This document shows, piece by piece, positions 43,865 to 52,794 of a stretch of 64,000 bases of DNA. Made by a program: the position numbers and the translations under genes. This stretch comes from Halobacteriales archaeon QS_4_69_225 (lineage in GTDB: Archaea > Halobacteriota > Halobacteria > Halobacteriales > Haloarculaceae). The stretch lies in assembly GCA_003020965.1 (NCBI GenBank), contig PXRL01000009.1, positions 142,786-206,785 of the forward strand, written 5' to 3'. The notes under the pieces were generated by a model. The model was not told the origin of the DNA, made no database searches, and worked only from the letters and a program-made list of their open reading frames with translations. Numbering within the stretch: the stretch's first letter is position 1; each line of letters starts with the position of its first letter.

Positions 43865-45310
43865 ATGCGCTCGATGGGGATGCTGGACGTCTCGACGGAG
43901 GACATCACCGACGGACCGATAGCCACGACTCTTCTCGCGTTGTCGCTGCCGCTGGTCGTCCAGAACCTCGTCCAGGTCCTCAACCAGCTCGTCGACACGT
44001 TCTGGCTGGGCCGGCTCGGCGAGTCCGAGGTTGCCGCCGTCGGGCTGAACTTCCCGCTCGTGGCGAGCCTCTTTGGGGTGGTGATGACCGCCACCGTCGG
44101 CACCCAGATCCTCGTCGCACAGCGGGTCGGCAACGGCGACGAACGCGGCGCCAGACGGCTGATCGTGAACGGGGTCGCTCTCGCCGGCGTGCTCGCCGTC
44201 GCCGTCGTCGGGATCGTCGCCGTCGCCGGCCCGCGGCTCGTCACCGTGCTCGCCTCCGACCCGACCGTCGCGCCGCTCGCCGCCTCGTATCTCCTCGTGT
44301 GGGTCGCCTTCTTTCCGTTCAGCGCCGCCAGCAACACCCTCGAACGGGGATTCATCGGCTGGGGCGACACGGCCGCCGCCCTCCGGATCAACCTGGCGGC
44401 CATCGGGACGAACGTCCTCCTCGACCCGTTTCTCATCCTCGGGATCGGGCCCGTTCCACGGCTGGGCGTCGAAGGGGCCGCCCTCGCGACCGGCCTCGGC
44501 TACGTCGCCGGTATCGTCGTCGCGATAGTCCTCGTGGTGGGCGTCAGGGAGTCGCTGTCGCTGTCGGCCGCCGACGTCGCGTTCTCGGCCGACGACCTCC
44601 GGGAACTCGTCGCGGTCGGAACCCCGATATCCGGCAAACGGCTCGCCGGCCAGTCCGCCCGTATCGCCATCGTCGGTATCGTCGCCGTCGTCGGGGGGGC
44701 CGCCGGCCTGGCGGCGTACACCGTCGGGGCCCGCATCGCGACGATCGCGTTCGTCCCCGCGACGGGGTTCGGCAGCGCCGCACAGAGCATGGTCGGCCAG
44801 AACCTCGGCACCGGCCGCCGGGACCGCGCCCACGGCACCATCCGCAGCGGCGTCCTCATCGCCGGGGGCACCATCGGCGCCGTCGGCGTCGTTCAGTGGC
44901 TCGTCCCGGGGCTCGTGGCGACGCTGTTCGTCCCCGGGTTCGCGGGCGAGGGGCTCGACCTGACCGTCGACTACCTCCGGATACTCGCCTACAGTTACTG
45001 GGCCATGGGCGTCTCGGCGGTGCTGCTGGCGGCGTTCAACGGCGCCTCCCGGACCCGCATCAGCTTCCTCGTCGACCTGCTGAAGTACTGGGGGATGCGC
45101 ATCCCGCTTGCGGCCGCCGCCATGCCCGCCGCCGCGACGGTCGTCTACGGCGTCGCCGTCGGCGGCCTCGATCTCGGCGTCCACGCGATCTTCTGGGCGG
45201 TCACCGGGTCGAACATCGTCACCGTCGTCGGCGTCGGGGCCTTCTACCTGCTGCGCTACGAGCGGATGTTCTCGGACGCGGCCGAGGAAGCCGCGGCGAC
45301 GGCCGACTGA
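43865..45310 (+). CDS. MATE family efflux transporter
   Basis: A 481-residue multidrug/toxin exporter with about 12 membrane helices. The N-terminal half has LSLPLVVQNLVQVLNQLVDTFWLGRLGE; the second half repeats the fold with PISGKRLAGQSARIAIVGIV and AAQSMVGQNLGTGRRDRA. Driven by Na+ or H+ in relatives. Divergent from lipA, convergent with tatC1 (stops 4 bases apart). Confidence 0.9.
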   Translation: MRSMGMLDVSTEDITDGPIATTLLALSLPLVVQNLVQVLNQLVDTFWLGRLGESEVAAVGLNFPLVASLFGVVMTATVGTQILVAQRVGNGDERGARRLIVNGVALAGVLAVAVVGIVAVAGPRLVTVLASDPTVAPLAASYLLVWVAFFPFSAASNTLERGFIGWGDTAAALRINLAAIGTNVLLDPFLILGIGPVPRLGVEGAALATGLGYVAGIVVAIVLVVGVRESLSLSAADVAFSADDLRELVAVGTPISGKRLAGQSARIAIVGIVAVVGGAAGLAAYTVGARIATIAFVPATGFGSAAQSMVGQNLGTGRRDRAHGTIRSGVLIAGGTIGAVGVVQWLVPGLVATLFVPGFAGEGLDLTVDYLRILAYSYWAMGVSAVLLAAFNGASRTRISFLVDLLKYWGMRIPLAAAAMPAAATVVYGVAVGGLDLGVHAIFWAVTGSNIVTVVGVGAFYLLRYERMFSDAAEEAAATAD

Positions 45311-45314
45311 CCGG

Positions 45315-46073
45315 CTACCGGCCGGTCCACCGCAGCAACAGTAGCGTCGACTCGAACAGCCCGATCATCGTCGCCGCGACCATGATGGGCGCCATCCCCG
45401 TCGGGTCGGGGCTGAACAGGAAGGCGATACCGAGGAACGCCCCCCAGAAGTACAGTCGCTTGTCGACCATCCACCGCCGCGTCGTCAACCCCATCATGAT
45501 CGCGAGCATGACGAACAGCGGAATCTGGAAGACGGCCGCGAACAGCCCCATCATCAGGACGATGAGGTCGAAGGTGTCCGTCAGCGCGAAGGCGATGGTC
45601 GCGGCGTCCTGCGAGTAGGTGAGGAAATACGTGAAGATGGCCGGCAGGATGAGGAAGTACGCGAACAGCACCCCGACCGTCGCCAGCACGAGACTCGTCG
45701 GCACCGACGCCAGGTAGTAGCGGCGCTCGTGTTCGTAGAGGCCGGGCCGCATGAAGAGGTACGTCTGGTAGACGAACACCGGTAACGCGATGATGAACCC
45801 GCCGAGGGTGGCGACCTTCAGCCGCGCGAGGATGAGCGCCAGCGGGTGATACACCCGCGGCCGGGCGACGTCGCCGCCCGGCAGCGCCGAGTACCACAGG
45901 AAGTTGATGATGCTCTCGCCGAAGGGGAAGACGACGCCGGAGACGGCCGCCATCACGACGATGACGTAGCCGAGCCGGCGGACCATCTCCTCGATGTGGT
46001 CCGCGAGCGGCATCTCCTCGTCGCTTTCGGGGGCGTCGGCGAACCCCTCCTCGCCCTCGACGGCACCCGCCAT
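45315..46073 (-). CDS. tatC1: Tat translocase subunit TatC1
   Basis: Six-helix TatC of 252 residues. After an acidic cytoplasmic start, HIEEMVRRLGYVIVVM opens helix 1 (the conserved H-x-x-E-M-R-x-R area). LKVATLGGFIIALPVFVYQTYLFMRPGLYEHERRY is the family core, and FLFSPDPTGMAPIMVA precedes the last helix. Together with TatCt it receives twin-arginine signal peptides. The start MAGAVEGEE is chosen; upstream frame overlaps tatCt. Divergent from tatCt across 109 bases. Confidence 0.93.
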   Translation of the reverse strand: MAGAVEGEEGFADAPESDEEMPLADHIEEMVRRLGYVIVVMAAVSGVVFPFGESIINFLWYSALPGGDVARPRVYHPLALILARLKVATLGGFIIALPVFVYQTYLFMRPGLYEHERRYYLASVPTSLVLATVGVLFAYFLILPAIFTYFLTYSQDAATIAFALTDTFDLIVLMMGLFAAVFQIPLFVMLAIMMGLTTRRWMVDKRLYFWGAFLGIAFLFSPDPTGMAPIMVAATMIGLFESTLLLLRWTGR

Positions 46074-46182
46074 GTCGAACGCCTCGGCGTCGATCGTTTG
46101 TAAGCCTTCTCGTCGGCGCTCGTCGGCGCTCGGCCGCGCCCGCTTCGAAAAGGTTGATAACGGCGAGTTGATTACCTCCGTC

Positions 46183-48402
46183 GTGTCGAGTGCCGTCGAC
46201 GACGACGTCGCGGAGACGGTTGCCGAGGGACGAGAGCACCTCGGGACGATGCTGTCGACCGCACAGACCCATCTCCAGAAGGTCTTCATCCTCTTCGTCG
46301 TCGGACTCGTCGGTACCATCTACGTTCTCCGGGCGTTCGTCTGGCAGCGACTGAAGGCCGATCTCAACGTCAATTCCGCCATCGACATCGTCGCCATCAC
46401 GCCGTTCGAGGTGATCCTCCTGCAGGTGAAGATCGGGCTGGTGGTCGGCGTCGTGCTGACGATTCCGCCGTTGGTGTATTACTCCCGGGACAGCCTGCGG
46501 CGGCGGGGCCGGTGGCCGGACCGGCTGCCGCGCTGGAAGGCCGCCGGCTTCGGCGTCGTCAGCCTCCTGCTGTTCGCCGGCGGCGTCGCCTACTCCTACA
46601 ACCTCTTTTTCCCCCTGATGCTCGACTTCCTGGCGAACAACGCCGTCAGCGCGGAGTTCAACCCGAACTACTCCATCTCGATGTGGGCACAGTTCATCAT
46701 CCTGCTGTCGCTGTCGTTCGGGCTCGCCGCCCAGCTGCCGCTCGTGATGAGCTCGCTCGCCTACGGCGAGATCATCCGCTACGAGACGTTCCGGGACAAG
46801 TGGCGGTACGCGGTCATCGGCATCTTCGCCTTCGGCGCGCTGTTTTCGCCGCCGGACCCGTTCACCCAGATCATGTGGGCGGTGCCGCTCGTGACGCTGT
46901 ACGGCTTCTCGCTGTACCTGACGAAGATCATCGTCACCGCCAAGCGCTCCAGCGACTCCGTCGACGTCCCGGCGACCGCCCGGGACCGCTGGAACCTGCT
47001 GGCCGGGTTGGCCGTCGTCGGCGCCGGCCTGGCGTACGGCTTCTACGCCGGCGGCGGCGACGAACTCCTCAACCGCGGGCTGGCGGCCGTCGACTCCAGC
47101 TACCGGTTCCTCCCCCCGGGGGCGGCGTACGGCCTCCCCGCGCGGACGTACCTGGCGGTCGTCGGCGTCGTCTACGGGCTGGCCTTCGCGGTCGCCGGAC
47201 TCGGATACGCGGTGTACACCGGACTCGAGTCGCTCGAAACCGACGAGTTCGCCGTCGCGGACGCCGCGGGCGGCGACCCCGCCGACATCGACCTCTCGGA
47301 ACTGGACGAGGCAGGAATCCAGGCCGCCCCCGCGGCGGCGTTCGCTCGCCTCGAGGAAGAACAGGCGCTGGCGATGGCCAGCGAGGCGATGGACGACGAC
47401 GACCCCGAGCGGGCCCAGGCCATCCTCGACCGCTTCGACAACGTCCACACCGACGACGACGGTGTCACGCCGTCGGACGTCGACGGCGGGCCGCCCGGCG
47501 ACCCCGACGGCACTGCGGCCGCCGCGGCCGACGACGCGGACGGCGCGGACGACGAGGGTGGCATCCTCGCCCGGCGCAGTGCCGGCATGCTCGACGCCTT
47601 CAGCGAGGACGACATCGACGAGGACGACGTCGGCGGCTACGCCTACGACATCGCCTTCGTCGCCGACAGCCTCACCTCGAAGTCGTTCCGGCTCGTCGGC
47701 CTGTTCATGACCGTCATGGCGGCGACGTTCTTCACCCTCTACCGCGGGGGCATCGGGGTTCTCCAGGAGCAGTTCACCCGGCGGATGGGCGAGGAGGCCG
47801 CCGCACAGGTCGACATCGTCACGCTCCACCCGGTCGAGGCGCTCATCTTCATGATCAAGGTGTCGGTCATCTTCGGGGCGGCCGCGGTACTGCCGCTGCT
47901 GCTGTACTACGCGTGGCCGGCGCTGAAGGAACGCGGCTTCGCCCGCGGGGACCGCCGCGTCCTCCTGGCGTGGGGCGGGACGCTGCTGACGGGGCTGACC
48001 CTCGGCAGCCTGCTGGGGTTCCTCTACGTCGCCCCGGCGACCATCTCCTGGCTCGCCGCCGACGTCCTCGAGGCCAACATGATAATCAGCTACCGCGTCA
48101 ACAACTACGGTTGGCTCGTTTTCTTCCTCACCGTCGGCATCGGCATCCTCGCGATGATCCCCGTCTCGATGCTACTGTTCTACAAGGGGAACCTCGTCAG
48201 CTACCGGACGATGCGGGGCCGCTGGCGGGAGGTGACCCTCGTCGTCTTCGGTGCCGCCGCGTTCCTCTCGCCGGGCGGCGTCTTCACGATGTTCATCCTC
48301 GCCATTCCGATCGTGGCCGTCTACCTGTTCGGACTGGGCTGTCTCTGGCTGCTCACCCTCGGCGGCCGCCGGAGCCCCGAGCCGGCCGAACCCGCCGACT
48401 GA
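46183..48402 (+). CDS. tatC2: Tat translocase subunit TatCt (tandem TatC fusion)
   Basis: A 739-residue protein made of two TatC domains in tandem, known so far from haloarchaea. First domain from about residue 30 (TPFEVILLQVKIGLVVGVVLTIPPLVYYSRD). An extra helix pair and an acidic cytoplasmic linker (around 345-460, Asp/Ala/Glu-rich) follow. Second domain from about 500 (HPVEALIFMIKVSVIFGAAAVLPLLLYY). A GTG start is chosen as it fits relatives. The two promoters share the short gap with tatC1. Required for export of folded proteins, the main route in haloarchaea. Confidence 0.93.
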   Translation: MSSAVDDDVAETVAEGREHLGTMLSTAQTHLQKVFILFVVGLVGTIYVLRAFVWQRLKADLNVNSAIDIVAITPFEVILLQVKIGLVVGVVLTIPPLVYYSRDSLRRRGRWPDRLPRWKAAGFGVVSLLLFAGGVAYSYNLFFPLMLDFLANNAVSAEFNPNYSISMWAQFIILLSLSFGLAAQLPLVMSSLAYGEIIRYETFRDKWRYAVIGIFAFGALFSPPDPFTQIMWAVPLVTLYGFSLYLTKIIVTAKRSSDSVDVPATARDRWNLLAGLAVVGAGLAYGFYAGGGDELLNRGLAAVDSSYRFLPPGAAYGLPARTYLAVVGVVYGLAFAVAGLGYAVYTGLESLETDEFAVADAAGGDPADIDLSELDEAGIQAAPAAAFARLEEEQALAMASEAMDDDDPERAQAILDRFDNVHTDDDGVTPSDVDGGPPGDPDGTAAAAADDADGADDEGGILARRSAGMLDAFSEDDIDEDDVGGYAYDIAFVADSLTSKSFRLVGLFMTVMAATFFTLYRGGIGVLQEQFTRRMGEEAAAQVDIVTLHPVEALIFMIKVSVIFGAAAVLPLLLYYAWPALKERGFARGDRRVLLAWGGTLLTGLTLGSLLGFLYVAPATISWLAADVLEANMIISYRVNNYGWLVFFLTVGIGILAMIPVSMLLFYKGNLVSYRTMRGRWREVTLVVFGAAAFLSPGGVFTMFILAIPIVAVYLFGLGCLWLLTLGGRRSPEPAEPAD

Positions 48403-48572
48403 CGCCGCTCGTCGCGGTCGTCCCCGTCGGACCGTCGTCACGAGAGCGCCCGAGCCGACGGTCGGCCGTCGTGACGAGCGCGCCGGCCCATGACGACGGT
48501 ACGGCGACGTCTCCCGTCGACACCGCACACGGAGCGGAGCCGCCGCTCCGACCCCGTACACGGCCGACGTCT

Positions 48573-48614
48573 TTTAGGACTGCCTAAATCGGGAGTATTT
48601 TAGGCCGTCCTAAA
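48573..48614 (+). promoter_or_regulatory. two iron-box-like palindromes
   Basis: TTTAGG-N4-CCTAAA occurs at 48573-48588 and again at 48599-48614, 26 bases centre to centre, just before the start codon at 48632. The pattern resembles DtxR/IdeR/SirR-type metal-repressor operators, and a TATA-like ATTTTA sits between them. Expected effect: repression when iron (or Mn) is plentiful. Confidence 0.7.
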
Positions 48615-48631
48615 CTACGGGCGGACGGATC

Positions 48632-50701
48632 ATGAACGAATCCAACGGCAGTTTCGACCGGACGCGTCGGGCAGTGCTACGGGCCGCGGTCGCCGGGGTG
48701 GTCGGCGCCGGTGCCGCCGGGACGGCGAGCGGGCGGCCGGACGACCCGATTCCCGGCGCGGCGCCGCCGTACGACCTCGAGGAGAGGTGGTTCCGGAACG
48801 CGGCGTCGGTCGGCCACCACAGCCTCGGGGCGGTCGGGGACGCGAGCACGAAGGGGCGCCGCGACCAGCGGATCGACGGCGAGCGCAACCGGGCCATCGC
48901 GGTCCACGGCGACCTCGCGGCCGTCAGCTACCTCCACGCTTCCGAGGCCGACCCCGGCCGCCGGCTGGCGATACTCGACGTCACGGAGTTCAACGACGCG
49001 ACGAGCGTCGAGGAGCTGGAGGCGGCGGAGCTGAGCGTCCTGTCGATCCACCGGAGCGTCAACGCCGAGGCCAACAGCGGCCACGGGGTCACCTTCTCCG
49101 CGGACGGCAGGTACGTCTTCCTGGCGACGGCGGCGTTCCTGCCGTTCACCGACGGCTACCACGGCGGCTCCAGCGGCGAGGCCGACCCGACGGAACCGGA
49201 GAAGCCGCAGGTCTCCGGCGGCGTCGTCGCCGTCGACGTCTCCGACCCGGCCGACCCCCGGGCCGTCGACAGCCTCACCGCGCCGTTCACCACGGGCGCG
49301 GTCAACGTCGCCCACCAGCGGATCGGCGGCGAGGAGTACGTCTTCGCCTGCAAGGACTTCGGCTTCTTCGCGCCCGACAGCGGGGTGTACGTCCTCCGCT
49401 TCGACCGGGCGGCGGGCAAGCTCTCGGTCGTCAACCGCTGGTCGGCCGACGGCAACACCGCCCGCGGTGAAATCGGCACCGAACACGGCTTCTCCTACGT
49501 CCACGACGTCGTCGTCCACGAGGACCCCCTGACCGGCCGGCCGACCGCCTACGTCGCCGACTGGAACCGCGGGATGCGGGTGCTGGACGTCTCCGAGCCG
49601 ACCGACATCGACCACGTCGGTCAGTTCGACGCTCACCAGATCAACGGCGTCGCCCCGTTTCCGGCGCTCGTGGAGACGCCGACCGGCAGCAAGCGCGTCG
49701 CCGTCGCCAACCACGAGGAGTTCGACGAGCGGTTCGACCAGCGGGACGACGACAACTTCATGAACCCGCACCCGGAGAAGCTCAACCCCAACGCGACCGG
49801 GACGGTGTTCCTGGTCGACTGCGACGGCATCTACGAGGGCGACGGCACGACGCAGCTGGGCCAGCTCGACGACTGGACGTGGGCCAACGCCGACACCGGC
49901 GACGTGAGCCTCGAGGAGCTGAAGTTCCAGCGCCGGCACCTCTCCCCGCACAGCCCCTCCGTCGTCACCTACGAGACCGGCGGCGAGCGCCGGTTCCTCG
50001 TCCAACAGGGTCACCGCCACGGCGGCGTCCGCTACCTCGCGGTCGACCCCGGCGAGGCGGACGGGCTGACCGGCGAGGCCCGCCGCGACTACCGGCCGAC
50101 GGAGAACCCCAACGTCGAGGGCCGCGACGGCACCGCGGAGTTCGGCTGGATTCCCGCCTCGACGGACTGGCGGCTCCGCGACGTCGGCCACGCCCGCCCG
50201 CGCAACGCCGACACCGACGGGCTGACGCCGCGGGTCGCGACGACCGACGCCGAAAACGGCGTCACCTTCGCGGTCGACCAGCGGGCCGGCGCCCACGCGA
50301 CCCGCCACGAGGCGATGACGCCGACGCCGGCGCTGCCGCCCGTCGAGGCCGACCACTCATACGAGGCCGGCCCGACCAGGACGGCCTCCCGGGTCGTCGT
50401 CGACCTCGCGGCCGGCGACCGGGCCGGCGACGCCGCGACCGTCCGGGTCCGCGACCGACTGCCCGACGGCTGGACCCTCCTCGAGGGCGACGTCGAGACG
50501 TACCCACAGGGCGTCCGGACCGCAGTCGAGTTCACCGCCACCGTCGACCCCGGGGCCGACGCGACCCTCGAGTACGTCGTCGAGGCGCCCGACGAGGTGC
50601 GACGGGGGACGTTCGGCCCCGTCGAGGTCAGCGCCGACGGCGAGGCGTGGACCGAACTCGAGGGCACCGTCGAGACGGTCACCGTCGGCCCGTCGCTGTA
50701 G
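48632..50701 (+). CDS. Tat-secreted beta-propeller-like protein of unknown function
   Basis: A 689-residue exported protein. Tat signal: DRTRRAVLRAAVAGVVGAGAAGTASG in the first 34 residues, with two consecutive Arg before a hydrophobic stretch. The body (about 85-480) has blade-like repeats of the LVIVD/SBBP sort: RLAILDVTEFND, GGVVAVDVSDPADPRAVD, RGMRVLDVSEPTDIDHV. A C-terminal DUF11-like beta domain (about 570-680, VVVDLAAGDRAGDAATVRVRDRLPDGW) may act as a cell-wall spacer. The two iron-box palindromes upstream suggest it is made in metal shortage, so a role in metal capture or scavenging is possible. Not homologous to a named enzyme that I can recognise. Confidence 0.78.
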   Translation: MNESNGSFDRTRRAVLRAAVAGVVGAGAAGTASGRPDDPIPGAAPPYDLEERWFRNAASVGHHSLGAVGDASTKGRRDQRIDGERNRAIAVHGDLAAVSYLHASEADPGRRLAILDVTEFNDATSVEELEAAELSVLSIHRSVNAEANSGHGVTFSADGRYVFLATAAFLPFTDGYHGGSSGEADPTEPEKPQVSGGVVAVDVSDPADPRAVDSLTAPFTTGAVNVAHQRIGGEEYVFACKDFGFFAPDSGVYVLRFDRAAGKLSVVNRWSADGNTARGEIGTEHGFSYVHDVVVHEDPLTGRPTAYVADWNRGMRVLDVSEPTDIDHVGQFDAHQINGVAPFPALVETPTGSKRVAVANHEEFDERFDQRDDDNFMNPHPEKLNPNATGTVFLVDCDGIYEGDGTTQLGQLDDWTWANADTGDVSLEELKFQRRHLSPHSPSVVTYETGGERRFLVQQGHRHGGVRYLAVDPGEADGLTGEARRDYRPTENPNVEGRDGTAEFGWIPASTDWRLRDVGHARPRNADTDGLTPRVATTDAENGVTFAVDQRAGAHATRHEAMTPTPALPPVEADHSYEAGPTRTASRVVVDLAAGDRAGDAATVRVRDRLPDGWTLLEGDVETYPQGVRTAVEFTATVDPGADATLEYVVEAPDEVRRGTFGPVEVSADGEAWTELEGTVETVTVGPSL

Positions 50702-50766
50702 CGGGCGCGCCGAGCCTTCGGGACCCGGATGGCGCCGCTTAAGTGTTCGCGAGGGAACCTTCGGGT

Positions 50767-50949
50767 ATGCCCAAGATAAGCGTCGAGATCCCGGGCGAGC
50801 TGCTCGCGGACCTCGACGACCACGTCGGCGACGACGGCAAGTACGTCAACCGCAGCGACGCCGTCCGGGCGTCCATCCGGAAGAACCTCGATTTTCTCGA
50901 CGAGATCGACGCCCGCCACGGCCGCCTGGAACCCGATGACGACGAGTAG
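50767..50949 (+). CDS. ribbon-helix-helix DNA-binding protein
   Basis: A 60-residue CopG-like protein: PKISVEIPGELLADLDDHV forms the strand and first helix; RSDAVRASIRKNLDFLDEI is the second. Probably a small regulator. Its 3' end (GATGACGACGAGTAG) overlaps the start of the transporter gene by 14 bases, so they are co-translated. A CTTAAG element lies near 50738, about 27 bases from the ATG, consistent with a leaderless mRNA. Confidence 0.82.
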   Translation: MPKISVEIPGELLADLDDHVGDDGKYVNRSDAVRASIRKNLDFLDEIDARHGRLEPDDDE

Positions 50950-51661
50950 CCGCCGCGGGGCGGCGTCGGCGGTGCCGGCCGGCGCGGTCGCGCTGTCGGC
51001 GCTGTTCGTCGCCGCCCTGGCCATCGCCCAGCCGACCGCCTCGAAGATACTCGCCGTCCAGTTGCCGATCGCCCTGCCGGTGACGGGTTCGGAACTCGTC
51101 CTTCCGGGGGCGGCGCTCGCCTACGCGTTGACCTTCCTCGCGTCGGACTGCTACACCGAGCTGTACGGCCGCCGGTCCGCACAGGTGCTCGTCAATGTTG
51201 GCTTCCTGATGAACCTCCTCGTGCTGGCGCTGGTGTACAGCACCATCCTCGCGCCGGCGGCGGACCCGGAGTTCGCCGCGACGTTCGAGGCGGCGCTGGC
51301 GCCGACGGCCAACGTCGTCGCCGGCAGCCTGCTGGCGTACCTCGTCAGCCAGAACTACGACGTCGTCGTCTTCGACGCGCTGTCGAACTACACCGACGGC
51401 CGCCGGCTGTGGCTCCGCAACATCGTCTCGACGGGCTCCAGTCAGGCCATCGACACCGTCATCTTCGTCGGCGTCGCCTTCTGGGTGCTGCCGCAGTACG
51501 CCGGCGTCGGCGGGTTCGCCCCGGAGGCCAGCATCGTCCTCCCGCTGATCGTCGGCCAATACCTGCTGAAGCTGCTCATCGCCCTTCTCGACACGCCGTT
51601 CGTCTACCTCATCACCGGCGCCGTCCGGCGGTCGGAGTCGACGGCGCCGACCCTCGGGTAG
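50936..51661 (+). CDS. VUT/YhhQ-type queuosine-precursor transporter
   Basis: A 241-residue membrane protein of the VUT family (COG1738), with about six helices: start AALAIAQPTASKILAVQLP, core YALTFLASDCYTELYGRRSAQ, then SLLAYLVSQNYDVVVFDALS and RNIVSTGSSQAIDTVIFVGVAFW. Bacterial relatives import queuine precursors; in haloarchaea, which make archaeosine from preQ0, a preQ0 importer is the likely role. Overlap with the RHH gene hints that the RHH protein controls it. Confidence 0.85.
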   Translation: MTTSSRRGAASAVPAGAVALSALFVAALAIAQPTASKILAVQLPIALPVTGSELVLPGAALAYALTFLASDCYTELYGRRSAQVLVNVGFLMNLLVLALVYSTILAPAADPEFAATFEAALAPTANVVAGSLLAYLVSQNYDVVVFDALSNYTDGRRLWLRNIVSTGSSQAIDTVIFVGVAFWVLPQYAGVGGFAPEASIVLPLIVGQYLLKLLIALLDTPFVYLITGAVRRSESTAPTLG

Positions 51662-51699
51662 CGGCCGAACGCTTTTTCCACGTCCCGAGAACACGAATC

Positions 51700-51912
51700 A
51701 TGCCTCCGCTACAGATGGGGGTGCCCGGCGGTCCGGAGCTGGTCGTCGTCCTATCCATGGCCGTGCTGCTGCTCGTCGTCCTGGTGGGGCTGGTCGTCCT
51801 GCTAGTGGCGAGAAGCGACGGCGGCGATGGAGGCGGAGGCGACGGCGGCCTCGAGGCACGCGTCGACCGCCTCGAGCGCCGCGTCGAGCGACTGGAGGAC
51901 GAGCGGCGTTAG
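51700..51912 (+). CDS. small membrane protein with C-terminal coiled coil
   Basis: A 70-residue protein: one hydrophobic helix (ELVVVLSMAVLLLVVLVGLVVLLVA), a Gly/Asp linker and a short coiled coil (LEARVDRLERRVERLEDE). Start MPPLQMGVPGGPE. Topology resembles TatA, but the conserved TatA hinge residues are absent. Function unknown. Its end overlaps the rlmE gene (opposite strand) by 4 bases. Confidence 0.62.
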   Translation: MPPLQMGVPGGPELVVVLSMAVLLLVVLVGLVVLLVARSDGGDGGGGDGGLEARVDRLERRVERLEDERR

Positions 51913-52664
51913 TCGATGGGTTCGGCGAAGCCGAACCGCGGCTTGATGTCGGTCACCCGTACCTCGACGGTCTCGCCGGCGTCGACGCCGGGGACGAACA
52001 GCGTGTAGCCGTCGACCTTCGCGATACCGTCGCCCTCGTCGCCCTCGTCGACGACGTCGACCTCGAGGCGGTCGCCCTCGGCGACGGGGGCGGTCACCCG
52101 CCCCTTGCCGACGAGGTACAGCTCCGAGGAGGCGTCCCGGGAGGCCTCCGGGTGGACCGTCCGGGCGTACTCGAACTCCGCCTCGACCTCGCTCCGCAGG
52201 TCGTCGGTGTCGGGGCCCTCGAACACCTTGGCGACGAAGTCTCCGCCCGGGGCGAGCAGTTCCAGGGCCGTCTCGAGGGCGGTCCGGGCGAGGTGGACCG
52301 ACCGGGCGTGGTCGAGGTCGTACTCGCCGGTCATGTTCGGCGCCATGTCCGAGACGACGACGTCGGCCTCGCCGACGCGGTCGATCACCTGCTGGCGGGT
52401 CGATTCCTCTGTCATATCGCCGCGGACGGTCTCGGTGCCGTCGACGGGGTCGATCCGCTGGCGGTCGACGCCGACGACCGTCCCGGTCCCCGCCAGCTCC
52501 GTGGCGACCTGGAGCCACCCGCCCGGCGCCGCCCCCAGGTCGGCGACCGTGTCGCCGTCGGCTATCAGGTTCGCCGTCCGGTCCAGCTGCTTCAGCTTGT
52601 ACGCCGCCCGCGAGCGGTAGCCCTCCTGTTTCGCGCGGTTGTAGTATTCATCTCGGCCTGTCAT
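51909..52664 (-). CDS. rlmE: 23S rRNA 2'-O-methyltransferase RlmE/FtsJ with TRAM domain
   Basis: Methylates a ribose in 23S rRNA; 251 residues. FtsJ core: YRSRAAYKLKQLD, SAM motif VADLGAAPGGWLQVA near 42, VVSDMAPNMTGEYDLDHA (K-D-K-E set with Asp near 108) and GGDFVAKVFEGPD. A C-terminal TRAM domain (VAEGDRLEVDVVDEGDEGDGIAKVDGYT) is the haloarchaeal form and binds RNA. Start MTGRDEYYNRAKQ at 52664. Confidence 0.92.
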   Translation of the reverse strand: MTGRDEYYNRAKQEGYRSRAAYKLKQLDRTANLIADGDTVADLGAAPGGWLQVATELAGTGTVVGVDRQRIDPVDGTETVRGDMTEESTRQQVIDRVGEADVVVSDMAPNMTGEYDLDHARSVHLARTALETALELLAPGGDFVAKVFEGPDTDDLRSEVEAEFEYARTVHPEASRDASSELYLVGKGRVTAPVAEGDRLEVDVVDEGDEGDGIAKVDGYTLFVPGVDAGETVEVRVTDIKPRFGFAEPID

Positions 52665-52688
52665 ACGTACCTCATTGAATCCCTGACA

Positions 52689-52767
52689 TGTTCCGGAAGG
52701 AAACGGGGGGTTGAAATCGCGTTCATACTAATTCCGACGGGATCAACGCGGAAAGGGACATCGAAGA
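52689..52767. repeat. dispersed repeat D, copy 1
   Basis: Related to 56308-56385. The best part is TCAACGCGGAAAGGGACATC (52743-52762 region), shared with one change, and looser similarity extends about 45 bases upstream. It fills the gap between rlmE and the HEPN gene. Confidence 0.45.
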
Positions 52768-52794
52768 AACAACGACTGGAGATTCCTCCGGTCG

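Noticed and set aside
51700-51912. TatA subunit near the tatC genes
   Set aside because: One membrane helix and a charged tail fit loosely, but the conserved hinge (Phe-Gly) and amphipathic helix of TatA are missing.
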